Notes under the pieces: generated by a model
What the model saw: only the letters and a program-made list of their open reading frames with translations
Databases searched by the model: none
Told to the model about the DNA's origin: nothing
NCBI RefSeq assembly: GCF_002933395.1
Contig: NZ_PKFN01000008.1
Location: forward strand, 682,001-746,000
Reading direction: 5' to 3'
Length of the DNA stretch: 64,000 nt
Source of the DNA: Yoonia maritima
Lineage (GTDB): Bacteria > Pseudomonadota > Alphaproteobacteria > Rhodobacterales > Rhodobacteraceae
Shown here: positions 55,493 through 62,804 of the stretch, piece by piece
Position numbering within the stretch: position 1 is the stretch's first letter
Layout: each line of letters opens with the position of its first letter
Translations under genes and position numbers: made by a program

Positions 55493-57433
55493 TTAACCCT
55501 TGCTGTCTAAATAGCGTCGCTTTGCTTCTTCCTGACGACCAAAATCGCGGACCATGTTTTCAATCGCGACTTCGTCGGACTTATCTGCATAGCGGAATTC
55601 ACTGTCTGCGTAGCGGTTGATTTCTTGGATGACCATGTCGACCGTGATCGGCACGCGGAGGTCCGAAATCATAGCCTTCTTGGTGTCGTAGTCTTTGAAC
55701 ATGAACAGGTCAGGGTTTTCCATCCATTCGTCGGGCAGTTCAAAGTCCATCGCACGAACCTTCACCGCGTCGGTGATGTTCTTGATCGCACGGCCTGTGA
55801 ACCGCGGATCAGCCTCTTGAATGGCTTTCAGGTAAGTACCCATTTTGGCAATCGTATCAAGCGTGCCAATTTCAGACGAAACACGGTCATAAACGTTCAG
55901 CAAGCCAACCTCTTTGGGTCGTGCGTGGCCCTCGAACGATGCGGCGACTGCCTTTTTGATCTCTTGCGCGCTGAACACTTCATGCGCACCGACTGGGATC
56001 TCGTGGTTTTTTCCCATCAGCAAGTAAAGAATGTCGATATAGTCTTCGCGCGTTTGCGGACCATCGACCAAGAATCGCGCGCCAGCACGCTGACGCAGTG
56101 CATCATCGACATTCTCGGGATAGTTCGAGAACATGCCGAACGTACAGTTCCCCCGCACAACTGTATTTGCACCCGCAAAGCTTTCCATCAGCACGGCGGT
56201 GATTTCTAGCTGGCCAGCAGATGACTGACGGTCCCCGCGTTTCCCCGCAAGCTGGTCAATATCGTCAATCGTGCCAAAGCCAATCACATGCGGATCAAGC
56301 ACGTTGTTGATAAATGCTTTGGCGTTTTGGCCCGATTTACCCTGGTAGCTGTCAATATTGTCGGTCGAAAGGTTCTGATAGCGGAACGGATAGCCCGCGA
56401 CCTGACAGTAATCGTTCACCAAGCCAGCCATCATTTGGATAAGTGTGGTCTTACCCGTCCCCGGCTTACCGTCGCCCATAAAGGTAAAGATAAACCCACC
56501 AAGTTCAGCAAATGGGTTCAGTTTGCGATCAAAGTCATAGGCCATCACCATCTTGGCGAGCTTCATCGCCTGATACTTGGCAATGTGGTTACCAACGACC
56601 TCGTTCGGTTTCTTAAAGGTCATGGACAGGGCGGAACCCTTGGCCTTGCGGGCTGGGGTAAAGCCCTGAATCGTGAAATCGTCAGCTTCAACATGCCAGC
56701 TTGAATTGTTAAACGCGGCCATATGCGGGGCCGTGGTTGCACGCAGCGCCACGCGATCCATTAGCTGCTCGCAATAAGCAAGCAGAGTAGCGATCAGCGT
56801 CGATTCATCCTTGGCAAATTGACCTATCTTCTGATCAAGTTCCCAAATCGCACCATGCAATGCCAACGGGGCATTATCGGTCAAAACCTCATCAACAGGT
56901 CCAACTTCAACGCTCGTTTCCGTCCCATGACTCGCCAACAAAAATGACGTGGCATTCGCAAATGTATATAATGTGATCAGACTTTCAGCTGCCAGATACT
57001 CTGCGAACTTAACGGACCTTTCCGATGGCAAACGCCCCTCAAGATTGACGCGCTTCAACTCGGTCAAAGGCGTCTGATCAGAGTAAGCCTCTGCCACGGC
57101 CAAAGCGATGGACATCGCACGGCGCAACGCATGCGCCACGGATGCCTGCGCAGGTGACGTCAGCGGATCATCGTCGTCCGTTTCCGCAAGACGATCAAGC
57201 ATGCGAACACCACCAGCAGGCGCGGATGTACGCGACAGCAATCCAGGTGTTGTAGAACGGAACCGACGGCGGGTCGCTGCCACATCCGGCGACTTCTCGG
57301 GCGCTTCCAATGACAAACGCGCCTTAGCCAAACGAGGGCTATGATCCAACCGCATCAACATCTCGGCCACCGGCATATAGTGTTTGCGGATATCGTCTTC
57401 ACGCACTTCCATTTGATCGCTTGTCTGGCTCAT
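55493..57433 (-). CDS. AAA+ ATPase of an uncharacterised membrane-associated operon
   Basis: The 646-residue protein has a helical N-terminal region (1-270) and a single AAA+ module: Walker A GDGKPGTGKTT (320-330, Lys328), Walker B IGFGTIDDID (384-393), a sensor-1 Asn437 in FSNYPEN, candidate arginine fingers Arg448 and Arg453 (DALRQRAGARF), and a sensor-2-like RFTGRAIKN. It is not MoxR, ClpX or Lon by pattern. No membrane segment. Its neighbours suggest it remodels a coiled-coil partner at the membrane. Confidence 0.8.
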   Translation of the reverse strand: MSQTSDQMEVREDDIRKHYMPVAEMLMRLDHSPRLAKARLSLEAPEKSPDVAATRRRFRSTTPGLLSRTSAPAGGVRMLDRLAETDDDDPLTSPAQASVAHALRRAMSIALAVAEAYSDQTPLTELKRVNLEGRLPSERSVKFAEYLAAESLITLYTFANATSFLLASHGTETSVEVGPVDEVLTDNAPLALHGAIWELDQKIGQFAKDESTLIATLLAYCEQLMDRVALRATTAPHMAAFNNSSWHVEADDFTIQGFTPARKAKGSALSMTFKKPNEVVGNHIAKYQAMKLAKMVMAYDFDRKLNPFAELGGFIFTFMGDGKPGTGKTTLIQMMAGLVNDYCQVAGYPFRYQNLSTDNIDSYQGKSGQNAKAFINNVLDPHVIGFGTIDDIDQLAGKRGDRQSSAGQLEITAVLMESFAGANTVVRGNCTFGMFSNYPENVDDALRQRAGARFLVDGPQTREDYIDILYLLMGKNHEIPVGAHEVFSAQEIKKAVAASFEGHARPKEVGLLNVYDRVSSEIGTLDTIAKMGTYLKAIQEADPRFTGRAIKNITDAVKVRAMDFELPDEWMENPDLFMFKDYDTKKAMISDLRVPITVDMVIQEINRYADSEFRYADKSDEVAIENMVRDFGRQEEAKRRYLDSKG

Positions 57434-57448
57434 ATCTCTTCTTTCAAC

Positions 57449-57468
57449 TCGCTTTGTTCAAAATACTC
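57449..57468 (-). repeat. 20-base motif shared with the phnL-phnK spacer
   Basis: TCGCTTTGTTCAAAATACTC occurs here and at 27818-27837, both in short intergenic spacers upstream of minus-strand genes. A looser match (TCAAATACTCAAA) lies at about 49343-49355. The role is unknown; it looks like a dispersed spacer motif. Confidence 0.6.
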
Positions 57469-57480
57469 CCGCCGGAGGCC

Positions 57481-57502
57481 AACAAATTTAGCTAAATTTG
57501 TT
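57481..57502 (-). promoter_or_regulatory. 22-base perfect AT-rich palindrome inside the AAA+ operon
   Basis: The sequence reads AACAAATTTAG followed directly by its reverse complement, 5 bases after the stop of the 371-residue gene and about 50 bases before the AAA+ start. It has no loop-forming centre, so an operator or RNA-processing site is as likely as an attenuator. Confidence 0.5.
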
Positions 57503-57506
57503 CTCC

Positions 57507-58622
57507 CTAACGATAGCTAAGCACACGTCCGCTATCGCTGACGACAAACTTGCGGACATCGCCAAAACCAGATGGGTTCCGTTCTGCCAATGCCTGATAG
57601 GGGCGCTCTGGCATAATGAGGGAACGTTCCAACCGGGTCGCGCCCAAATTCGCGCCGCCCTGCTCGAACACATCGCGCGCAAAAATCTGTCGTTCAACCG
57701 ACCCGAACCAGCCAGACTTCACGTGCTCAACACGTTCAGCGACCAGCTCTTCTTCGGACCACACCAGCGCCCAATCTTCACCAACAGGGGCATTCGCTGC
57801 CTCAAGAACCTCGCGCAGCGGTCCTGATTGGCGGGTAAAGGCGTTGCTATACATGGGGCCGATGTGGAACCGGCGCAGGCGCGTTGGATGCAGGTCGTCG
57901 AAATCTTCATCAAAGCCCTTTGCGATCGTCAGGAGCTTCAACCCTGCAACCGACTGCGCCATCAGATGCGCTTGGGCCTCTGGCCAGCGCCGTTCATCTT
58001 TGGGCAGGCCAGTGCGTCCGGTATCTTCGACGTCCATGATATAGATCGTTGGCAGATTGATCTGGCTGTCATAAACGGCCCAGTGAACTTGAAACACACG
58101 GCGGTCGGCCTTGTTTTCGACCCAGACCGCCTGCGGATCATTACGTGCCCAAAACTGGTCACCGCGCAAAAGCTCTTCATAATACAGCCGCTGTGACAGC
58201 GCATATTGCAGCTTCGTCGGGATTTCCTGTTCGCTTAGGATGACCCGCACCATTTGATCCTTCAAGTCATCCGTACTTGGCATCGACCCAAGGTGGCGTT
58301 TGGCCTGAAGCGCGTCATTCGCCATCTCAAGCAATTCTTGATAGACAGGAAAGCCGCTTTCTATCCGGTCAAAGGTCAACTGTCCGGCATGGGCGAAACG
58401 CCCCGAGAAATGATATTTGTGGGCCAGCGCCGTGAAGGTCCAATTCAAACCAACAAGGTATTGCGCCAACGCCTCAATATCACGCCGAGAGAAACGCCCC
58501 TCAGCCTCCATCGTCGCGGCGACCTTGGTCAAATAGCCCGTGATCCGTTGGAACTTGCCAAAATACCGACGCGTCACGCGGGTATCTTCGAGTTTCATGT
58601 GGTCGGCTTGAAGGTTAGTCAT
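57507..58622 (-). CDS. Uncharacterised protein of the AAA+ operon
   Basis: The 371-residue soluble protein has no known domain that I recognise. It starts with a helical half (RYFGKFQRITGYLTKVAATM, LAQYLVGLNWTFTALAHKYHF) and then a beta-rich half containing WARNDPQAVWVENKADRRVFQVHWA and TIYIMDVEDTGR. It overlaps the 73-residue gene by 8 bases, so translation is coupled. The length and position are likely constant in related genomes, but this needs comparison. Confidence 0.68.
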   Translation of the reverse strand: MTNLQADHMKLEDTRVTRRYFGKFQRITGYLTKVAATMEAEGRFSRRDIEALAQYLVGLNWTFTALAHKYHFSGRFAHAGQLTFDRIESGFPVYQELLEMANDALQAKRHLGSMPSTDDLKDQMVRVILSEQEIPTKLQYALSQRLYYEELLRGDQFWARNDPQAVWVENKADRRVFQVHWAVYDSQINLPTIYIMDVEDTGRTGLPKDERRWPEAQAHLMAQSVAGLKLLTIAKGFDEDFDDLHPTRLRRFHIGPMYSNAFTRQSGPLREVLEAANAPVGEDWALVWSEEELVAERVEHVKSGWFGSVERQIFARDVFEQGGANLGATRLERSLIMPERPYQALAERNPSGFGDVRKFVVSDSGRVLSYR

Positions 58623-58836
58623 CCTTCTTACTCCTCAAACCGCCTACACGCTGATCCATTAGGTTTTCGTATCCTTTGGGTCCGACTAGGGCGAGAAGCG
58701 CAGCGATAACGCTTGCCTCAATTAATCGTTCAATCACCTCTGGCAGTCCCGACCAGCCGAACGGCAATGGGCGGAACGCGTCCGTAAAGGCTAAAGCACC
58801 AAGCAACGACACCAAGAAAATATTCCGGCGCTTCAC
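58615..58836 (-). CDS. Small membrane protein of the AAA+ operon
   Basis: The 73-residue protein has two hydrophobic helices (about 5-21 and 40-53) and a basic-acidic tail (LRSKKDD). It lies 3 bases after the coiled-coil gene and overlaps the 371-residue gene by 8 bases. No family is recognised. Confidence 0.66.
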   Translation of the reverse strand: MKRRNIFLVSLLGALAFTDAFRPLPFGWSGLPEVIERLIEASVIAALLALVGPKGYENLMDQRVGGLRSKKDD

Positions 58837-58839
58837 GCC

Positions 58840-59919
58840 CTACTCTGTCCCATACTGATTGCTGTCGTGCTTTTCGACGATCTGTTGGAAGCGGCGCACA
58901 AAACGCTCGTCTGCTTTCGCCTTTTGCTCGAGTATCTCGCGGGCAAAGACCATGTGGTCTTCGTGGGCTTCCATCATGTCGGCCATGCGCGCGTTAGTCG
59001 CGGCACCGATTGCGGCCATCGCGGTTTGGGCCTCTTGGTCGGTTTTCACACCGATTTCGTTGATCTTGTGCGCGACGTCCTGCTGTTGTGCGGTTTTCAA
59101 AGACTTGGAAAGGGCGTCGTACAGGACAACACGCTGCTTCGTGTCTGTTTGCAGTTTGTTGATCAGCACCATCTGCGTCGCCGCTTGGTTCTGCAAACTG
59201 TCGATCCAGGTTTTGCCCTTTTCGATATAGCGCTCTAGCGTTTGGGATTTTGCTAGTTTCACTTGCTCTTGCTGGACCATATCGTTGTAGCTGGCATTCA
59301 ACCCAGCCAATTCGGTTTCCAGTTTCGTACGGGCAGCAGCGTCTTGTTCAACCGAAATTTTACCTTCAAGCGTGATGATCTGTGGATCCACGGCCAAGAT
59401 GTCAGCGCGGATTGCTTCCAATTCACCAACAACCGCTTCGCGTTCTTGCAAGGTACCGCCAAGGTTCTTTTCGACGCTGATTTTCTGTTCATTCAGCACC
59501 GCTAGCTGGCCTTCAAGCAGTTTCATGATTACGTCAGATTTGCTGATCAAGTCCTGCAATTTGTCATCAATTGATGCCGTGCGCATACGTTCTTGGCGCA
59601 TGCTATCGGCCTTCGCCTTGCTGAAAATTCCGATAAAGGTTTCCATGCCAGTCTTTGACCGCATGTCATCAAAGTCTTTGGAAAATGCGGATGTCACATC
59701 GTCCAAGCCCATGATCAGCTCTGCGATGTTTGCATTCATGAGGTCAGTATGTGCGTGCACTTCATCAAGGCTGGCGTTTTCGATATCGACAGCGATGTCA
59801 GTGCCTTCGGCCATTTTTGTCCGCGCCGTTTCAATACGGCTTGTCAGTTCTGAAATCTTGCTTTGCGCAGCGGCAACCTGTTGTTGCGATTCCTGAATCT
59901 GGGTCTGAAAATCGGCCAT
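58840..59919 (-). CDS. Long coiled-coil protein, first gene of the AAA+ operon
   Basis: The 359-residue protein is almost entirely helical and coiled-coil (about 5-45, 140-260 and 270-345) with no cysteine, signal or membrane helix. Seen: IQESQQQVAAAQSKISELTSRI, SISVEK-like heptads and LEGKISVEQDAAARTKLETEL. It has some look of TelA/PspA-type helical proteins, but no diagnostic motif. A GAGGGAT ribosome site and a sigma-70-like promoter (59953-59981) precede it. Confidence 0.75.
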   Translation of the reverse strand: MADFQTQIQESQQQVAAAQSKISELTSRIETARTKMAEGTDIAVDIENASLDEVHAHTDLMNANIAELIMGLDDVTSAFSKDFDDMRSKTGMETFIGIFSKAKADSMRQERMRTASIDDKLQDLISKSDVIMKLLEGQLAVLNEQKISVEKNLGGTLQEREAVVGELEAIRADILAVDPQIITLEGKISVEQDAAARTKLETELAGLNASYNDMVQQEQVKLAKSQTLERYIEKGKTWIDSLQNQAATQMVLINKLQTDTKQRVVLYDALSKSLKTAQQQDVAHKINEIGVKTDQEAQTAMAAIGAATNARMADMMEAHEDHMVFAREILEQKAKADERFVRRFQQIVEKHDSNQYGTE

Positions 59920-59952
59920 CTAAAAATCCCTCGTTTATTGTATATTAACAGT

Positions 59953-59981
59953 TACATATGCACTGCCGCGTCTATTTTCAA
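59953..59981 (-). promoter_or_regulatory. Sigma-70-like promoter of the AAA+ operon
   Basis: On the minus strand TTGAAA (59976-59981) and TATGTA (59953-59958) are 17 bases apart. Transcription would begin near 59946, giving a leader of about 26 bases that ends in the GAGGGAT ribosome site of the coiled-coil gene. Confidence 0.55.
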
Positions 59982-60050
59982 ATACACGGCATGCGAAAAC
60001 ACACCTTGTCAGGCGCAATTCTTACAAGACCTGTGACCAAAATAAAGCGC

Positions 60051-60839
60051 TTATGCGTCGTCGAAAACTGGTGGGTGATCCATCGCCACCGCTTCTGGCC
60101 CGAGCAGTTCTTCGGCATCGATGATCTTCGGCGGAAGTTCGATTCCGCGTTCGTAGTTTTCGGGATCAACCCGAAGCGATTCTTCGGGCGTGCGGATATG
60201 GACTTTCATTGGAACATCAACCTGATCAAACAGGTGGATGATGTCCTGATTGAACATCCGAATGCAGCCAGCAGAGCCCGAATTCCCAATTGATTCTAAG
60301 TCGTTAGTTCCGTGAATTCGGTAGTACGTATCGCGTGAGCCACGATAGAGATAAAGGGCACGTGCACCCAGAGGACTGCGCAAGCCGCCGGGTATCCCAG
60401 CCGCCAAATCGCCGTATACTTCGGGTTCAGTCCGCAACATATTCGCGGTAGGCGTCCAGCCGGGCCACATCCGTTTCATGCGGATCGTCGCGTTTCCGCG
60501 GATCGATTTTCCGGCGCGCCCAACCCCAACGGGGTAGCGTGTGGTCGTACCATCCTCGCGAACATGATATAAAAACTTGGCATATGGATCGACATCGATC
60601 GTATTTCCGCGCTGCTCTCCGTTATAAATTCCGGACACGCGACGGTTTACACCTTGCAGATATTCTGACGGAATTCCGGGCAACCGATACCCTGCATCCT
60701 CGATTGGTCCATACCCATCGAGAAACTCTACTGGCGGCGGCAGTTCCTCTTCGGTGACGCGTGGCGCACAAGCCGCCGCTGTGCTGGCCAGCATCATGGC
60801 CCCAAAAGATCGACGCGTTAGAATTGTCAAAGATCGCAT
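60051..60839 (-). CDS. L,D-transpeptidase (YkuD), Tat/lipoprotein-like N-terminus
   Basis: The 262-residue protein starts with a twin-arginine-like TRRSFG and a hydrophobic stretch ending in ACAP, so it may be Tat-exported or a lipoprotein. The YkuD domain has the catalytic set YRIHG, then 15 residues later SAGCIRM with the nucleophile. The tail is Pro/Glu-rich. The start at 60839 (MRSLTILTRR) gives the export signal. It is upstream of, but not in, the AAA+ operon. A second YkuD enzyme is at 16798-17343. Confidence 0.86.
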   Translation of the reverse strand: MRSLTILTRRSFGAMMLASTAAACAPRVTEEELPPPVEFLDGYGPIEDAGYRLPGIPSEYLQGVNRRVSGIYNGEQRGNTIDVDPYAKFLYHVREDGTTTRYPVGVGRAGKSIRGNATIRMKRMWPGWTPTANMLRTEPEVYGDLAAGIPGGLRSPLGARALYLYRGSRDTYYRIHGTNDLESIGNSGSAGCIRMFNQDIIHLFDQVDVPMKVHIRTPEESLRVDPENYERGIELPPKIIDAEELLGPEAVAMDHPPVFDDA

Positions 60840-60973
60840 ACACTCACCCAATATTTCGCTTTTGCCGTCTTAGCACCGCAGTTAGGCTAGGCAAAATAGC
60901 CAGCAAGCGGATTTCTGCGAATGCATTACAAATCGTGACAATCACGCACTGTCGTAACACCGCACGAAACCAG

Positions 60974-62626
60974 CTAGTGCTTTGTCTGGCTCAACAAAGA
61001 GGCCTCGTGCGACTTTAGTGTCCGCCGCGCCGATTTGTTAAAACGCTCGGGCGATGTGGCAAGCTCTGGAAACAACGCTATCAGTTCATCGTACGTATGC
61101 TGTTCTTGCTGGCTTACGCTTTCCGCGGACACTAGGAAACTCTCGCTGGGGATACCCTCTGCATAAATAATTTCATGGCGTTCAAAGACGATGTGAAAAT
61201 ACTCTACCGCGAGCCCAAACCTTTGATAGATTGTGTCACCGTTGGTCAAATGCTTAGCCGCGGCAAGAACTTCCCCCTCACCAAACATCACTTGTGCCTG
61301 CCAACCAATCATCAACATCCGATGCTGAGGAGACACCAAAAGATCACGCGCGTTGCCTAGCGCACCCTTTGAAATAACAATCGGCGCAAAACGACCTGTT
61401 GCCGGCACCTTGCGCGACACAATATGCAACACGGGCTGTAACCCGTTATCGACGGTATGAACCATATCACCCGCCTGCAGGTCTTCGACTGCGACTTCAC
61501 CGCGTGTTGTCGTTATCCGGCTTCCTCGTACAAAACATGCAAGGTTTACGTTATCAGCGGTCAGATCATCGGCTGCAACACCCGTCAAGGTGATCGAACC
61601 GCCCCCCAAAGACGCGTTATTCAGCACCCCATCATCATTTAGATCGGCACGTGCCTCGGCAAGGTTCGTGTAAAATGTTGATAGGTCAAGGAAATCGTTG
61701 TTGGTTTGATCACCGTCGTTGATGTCTTGACCAGTACCTGTGTTGAAATCAGTGATAACGTCGTCGCCGTCACCCGCATTATACACGAACGTATCATTCC
61801 CATCACCACCGGTTAAGGTATCGTTGTCTGCGCCACCGGTAATCCTGTCATCGCCGCCATCACCATCGATGGTATCGTTTCCTGCACCACCATCGAGAAT
61901 ATCGTCACCTTCGACACCAGCGGCAATTCCGGTCGTTGAATAGTCCGGGTCAGGCGCACCATTTAGCATTGGTGTCGTCAACAAATTCTGCGTTGCGCCC
62001 CCTGTATCAGGACCATTGACGCTCGCGCTTAATACGTTGCCACCACCGTTTTCCCAATAACGAATCTGAACAGTATATGTTTCACCAGCATTCAGCGTGA
62101 TCGCCCCACTACGCGTCGTATCTGGCTGGTGAAAGTCGTTGTTTAAATAGCTATTATCCCCGATAGGAGAACTTTGTGAATCCCAGATGACCGGGTTGCC
62201 AGCAGAGTCAAATATCTGAAGCGTTGATCCGTCGTCAGAGCTCGTCGAAAACGCATATGAGCCACCAGAGACGACTGAAATCGTATTGGTGTATATAACC
62301 CCAAAATCATTCGGGTCCCCACCCACCTCGCGCACAGTGTTGGTAACGCCCTCAACATCGAAATCTGTCACATAGCCAGAGGCTGTACGTTCAGACGCAT
62401 CGCTGCCAATATCAAAGGCTTGGTTAGACCCTGAACCAAAATTGTGATCATAGGTTTCAAAGTGCCACGCACCCGCAACCGGGCCATCACCGCGAAGGAT
62501 ATCATCGCCAGCACCACCGCTAATAGCATCATTACCCAACCCGCCTGTAAGCTGGTCAGCATCAGTCGAACCAGAAATAGTCTGATTACCCTGTGTTGCA
62601 GGGTTTGTGCTATCGTTATCTGCCAT
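60974..62626 (-). CDS. PA14-like / RTX / Hint-domain protein
   Basis: The 550-residue protein has RTX-like repeats at about 20-48 (GGLGND, GGAGDD), a PA14-like beta-sandwich at about 55-210 (SSDDGSTLQIF, TYTVQIRYWENGGG), a second RTX block at about 238-295 (GGAGNDTIDG, GGDGNDTFVY), and a C-terminal Hint_2 domain that opens ACFVRGSRITT with the nucleophilic Cys. Proteins of this plan in roseobacters have no N-terminal signal and are likely exported by type I secretion. Hint domains can self-cleave. It is monocistronic. Confidence 0.85.
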   Translation of the reverse strand: MADNDSTNPATQGNQTISGSTDADQLTGGLGNDAISGGAGDDILRGDGPVAGAWHFETYDHNFGSGSNQAFDIGSDASERTASGYVTDFDVEGVTNTVREVGGDPNDFGVIYTNTISVVSGGSYAFSTSSDDGSTLQIFDSAGNPVIWDSQSSPIGDNSYLNNDFHQPDTTRSGAITLNAGETYTVQIRYWENGGGNVLSASVNGPDTGGATQNLLTTPMLNGAPDPDYSTTGIAAGVEGDDILDGGAGNDTIDGDGGDDRITGGADNDTLTGGDGNDTFVYNAGDGDDVITDFNTGTGQDINDGDQTNNDFLDLSTFYTNLAEARADLNDDGVLNNASLGGGSITLTGVAADDLTADNVNLACFVRGSRITTTRGEVAVEDLQAGDMVHTVDNGLQPVLHIVSRKVPATGRFAPIVISKGALGNARDLLVSPQHRMLMIGWQAQVMFGEGEVLAAAKHLTNGDTIYQRFGLAVEYFHIVFERHEIIYAEGIPSESFLVSAESVSQQEQHTYDELIALFPELATSPERFNKSARRTLKSHEASLLSQTKH

Positions 62627-62804
62627 GCTGGCAATCCTCGCAAAAGACGGCGCCGCCTAACTGTACTTAGCAAAGCGTAATTAGATTTGACATTAAACTC
62701 TATGGTTTACGCGTCAAAGCGGAGGATTGATGCAATTTTACCCTAGACAAACGGGAAATAACAAAACTGCCTACCGAACAGTCTGAACGGCAGGCAATCT
62801 CTTT
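62627..62804. other. Spacer upstream of the RTX/Hint gene
   Basis: A 178-base A+T-rich gap that must hold the promoter of the Hint-domain gene and the end of the creatinase gene. I see no strong hairpin or operator. Confidence 0.4.

Noticed and set aside
52803-59919. A known Ter or MoxR-VWA stress system
   Set aside because: No VWA, TerD or TerC domain is visible, and the AAA+ protein lacks the MoxR look; TelA similarity of the coiled-coil protein is too weak to claim.
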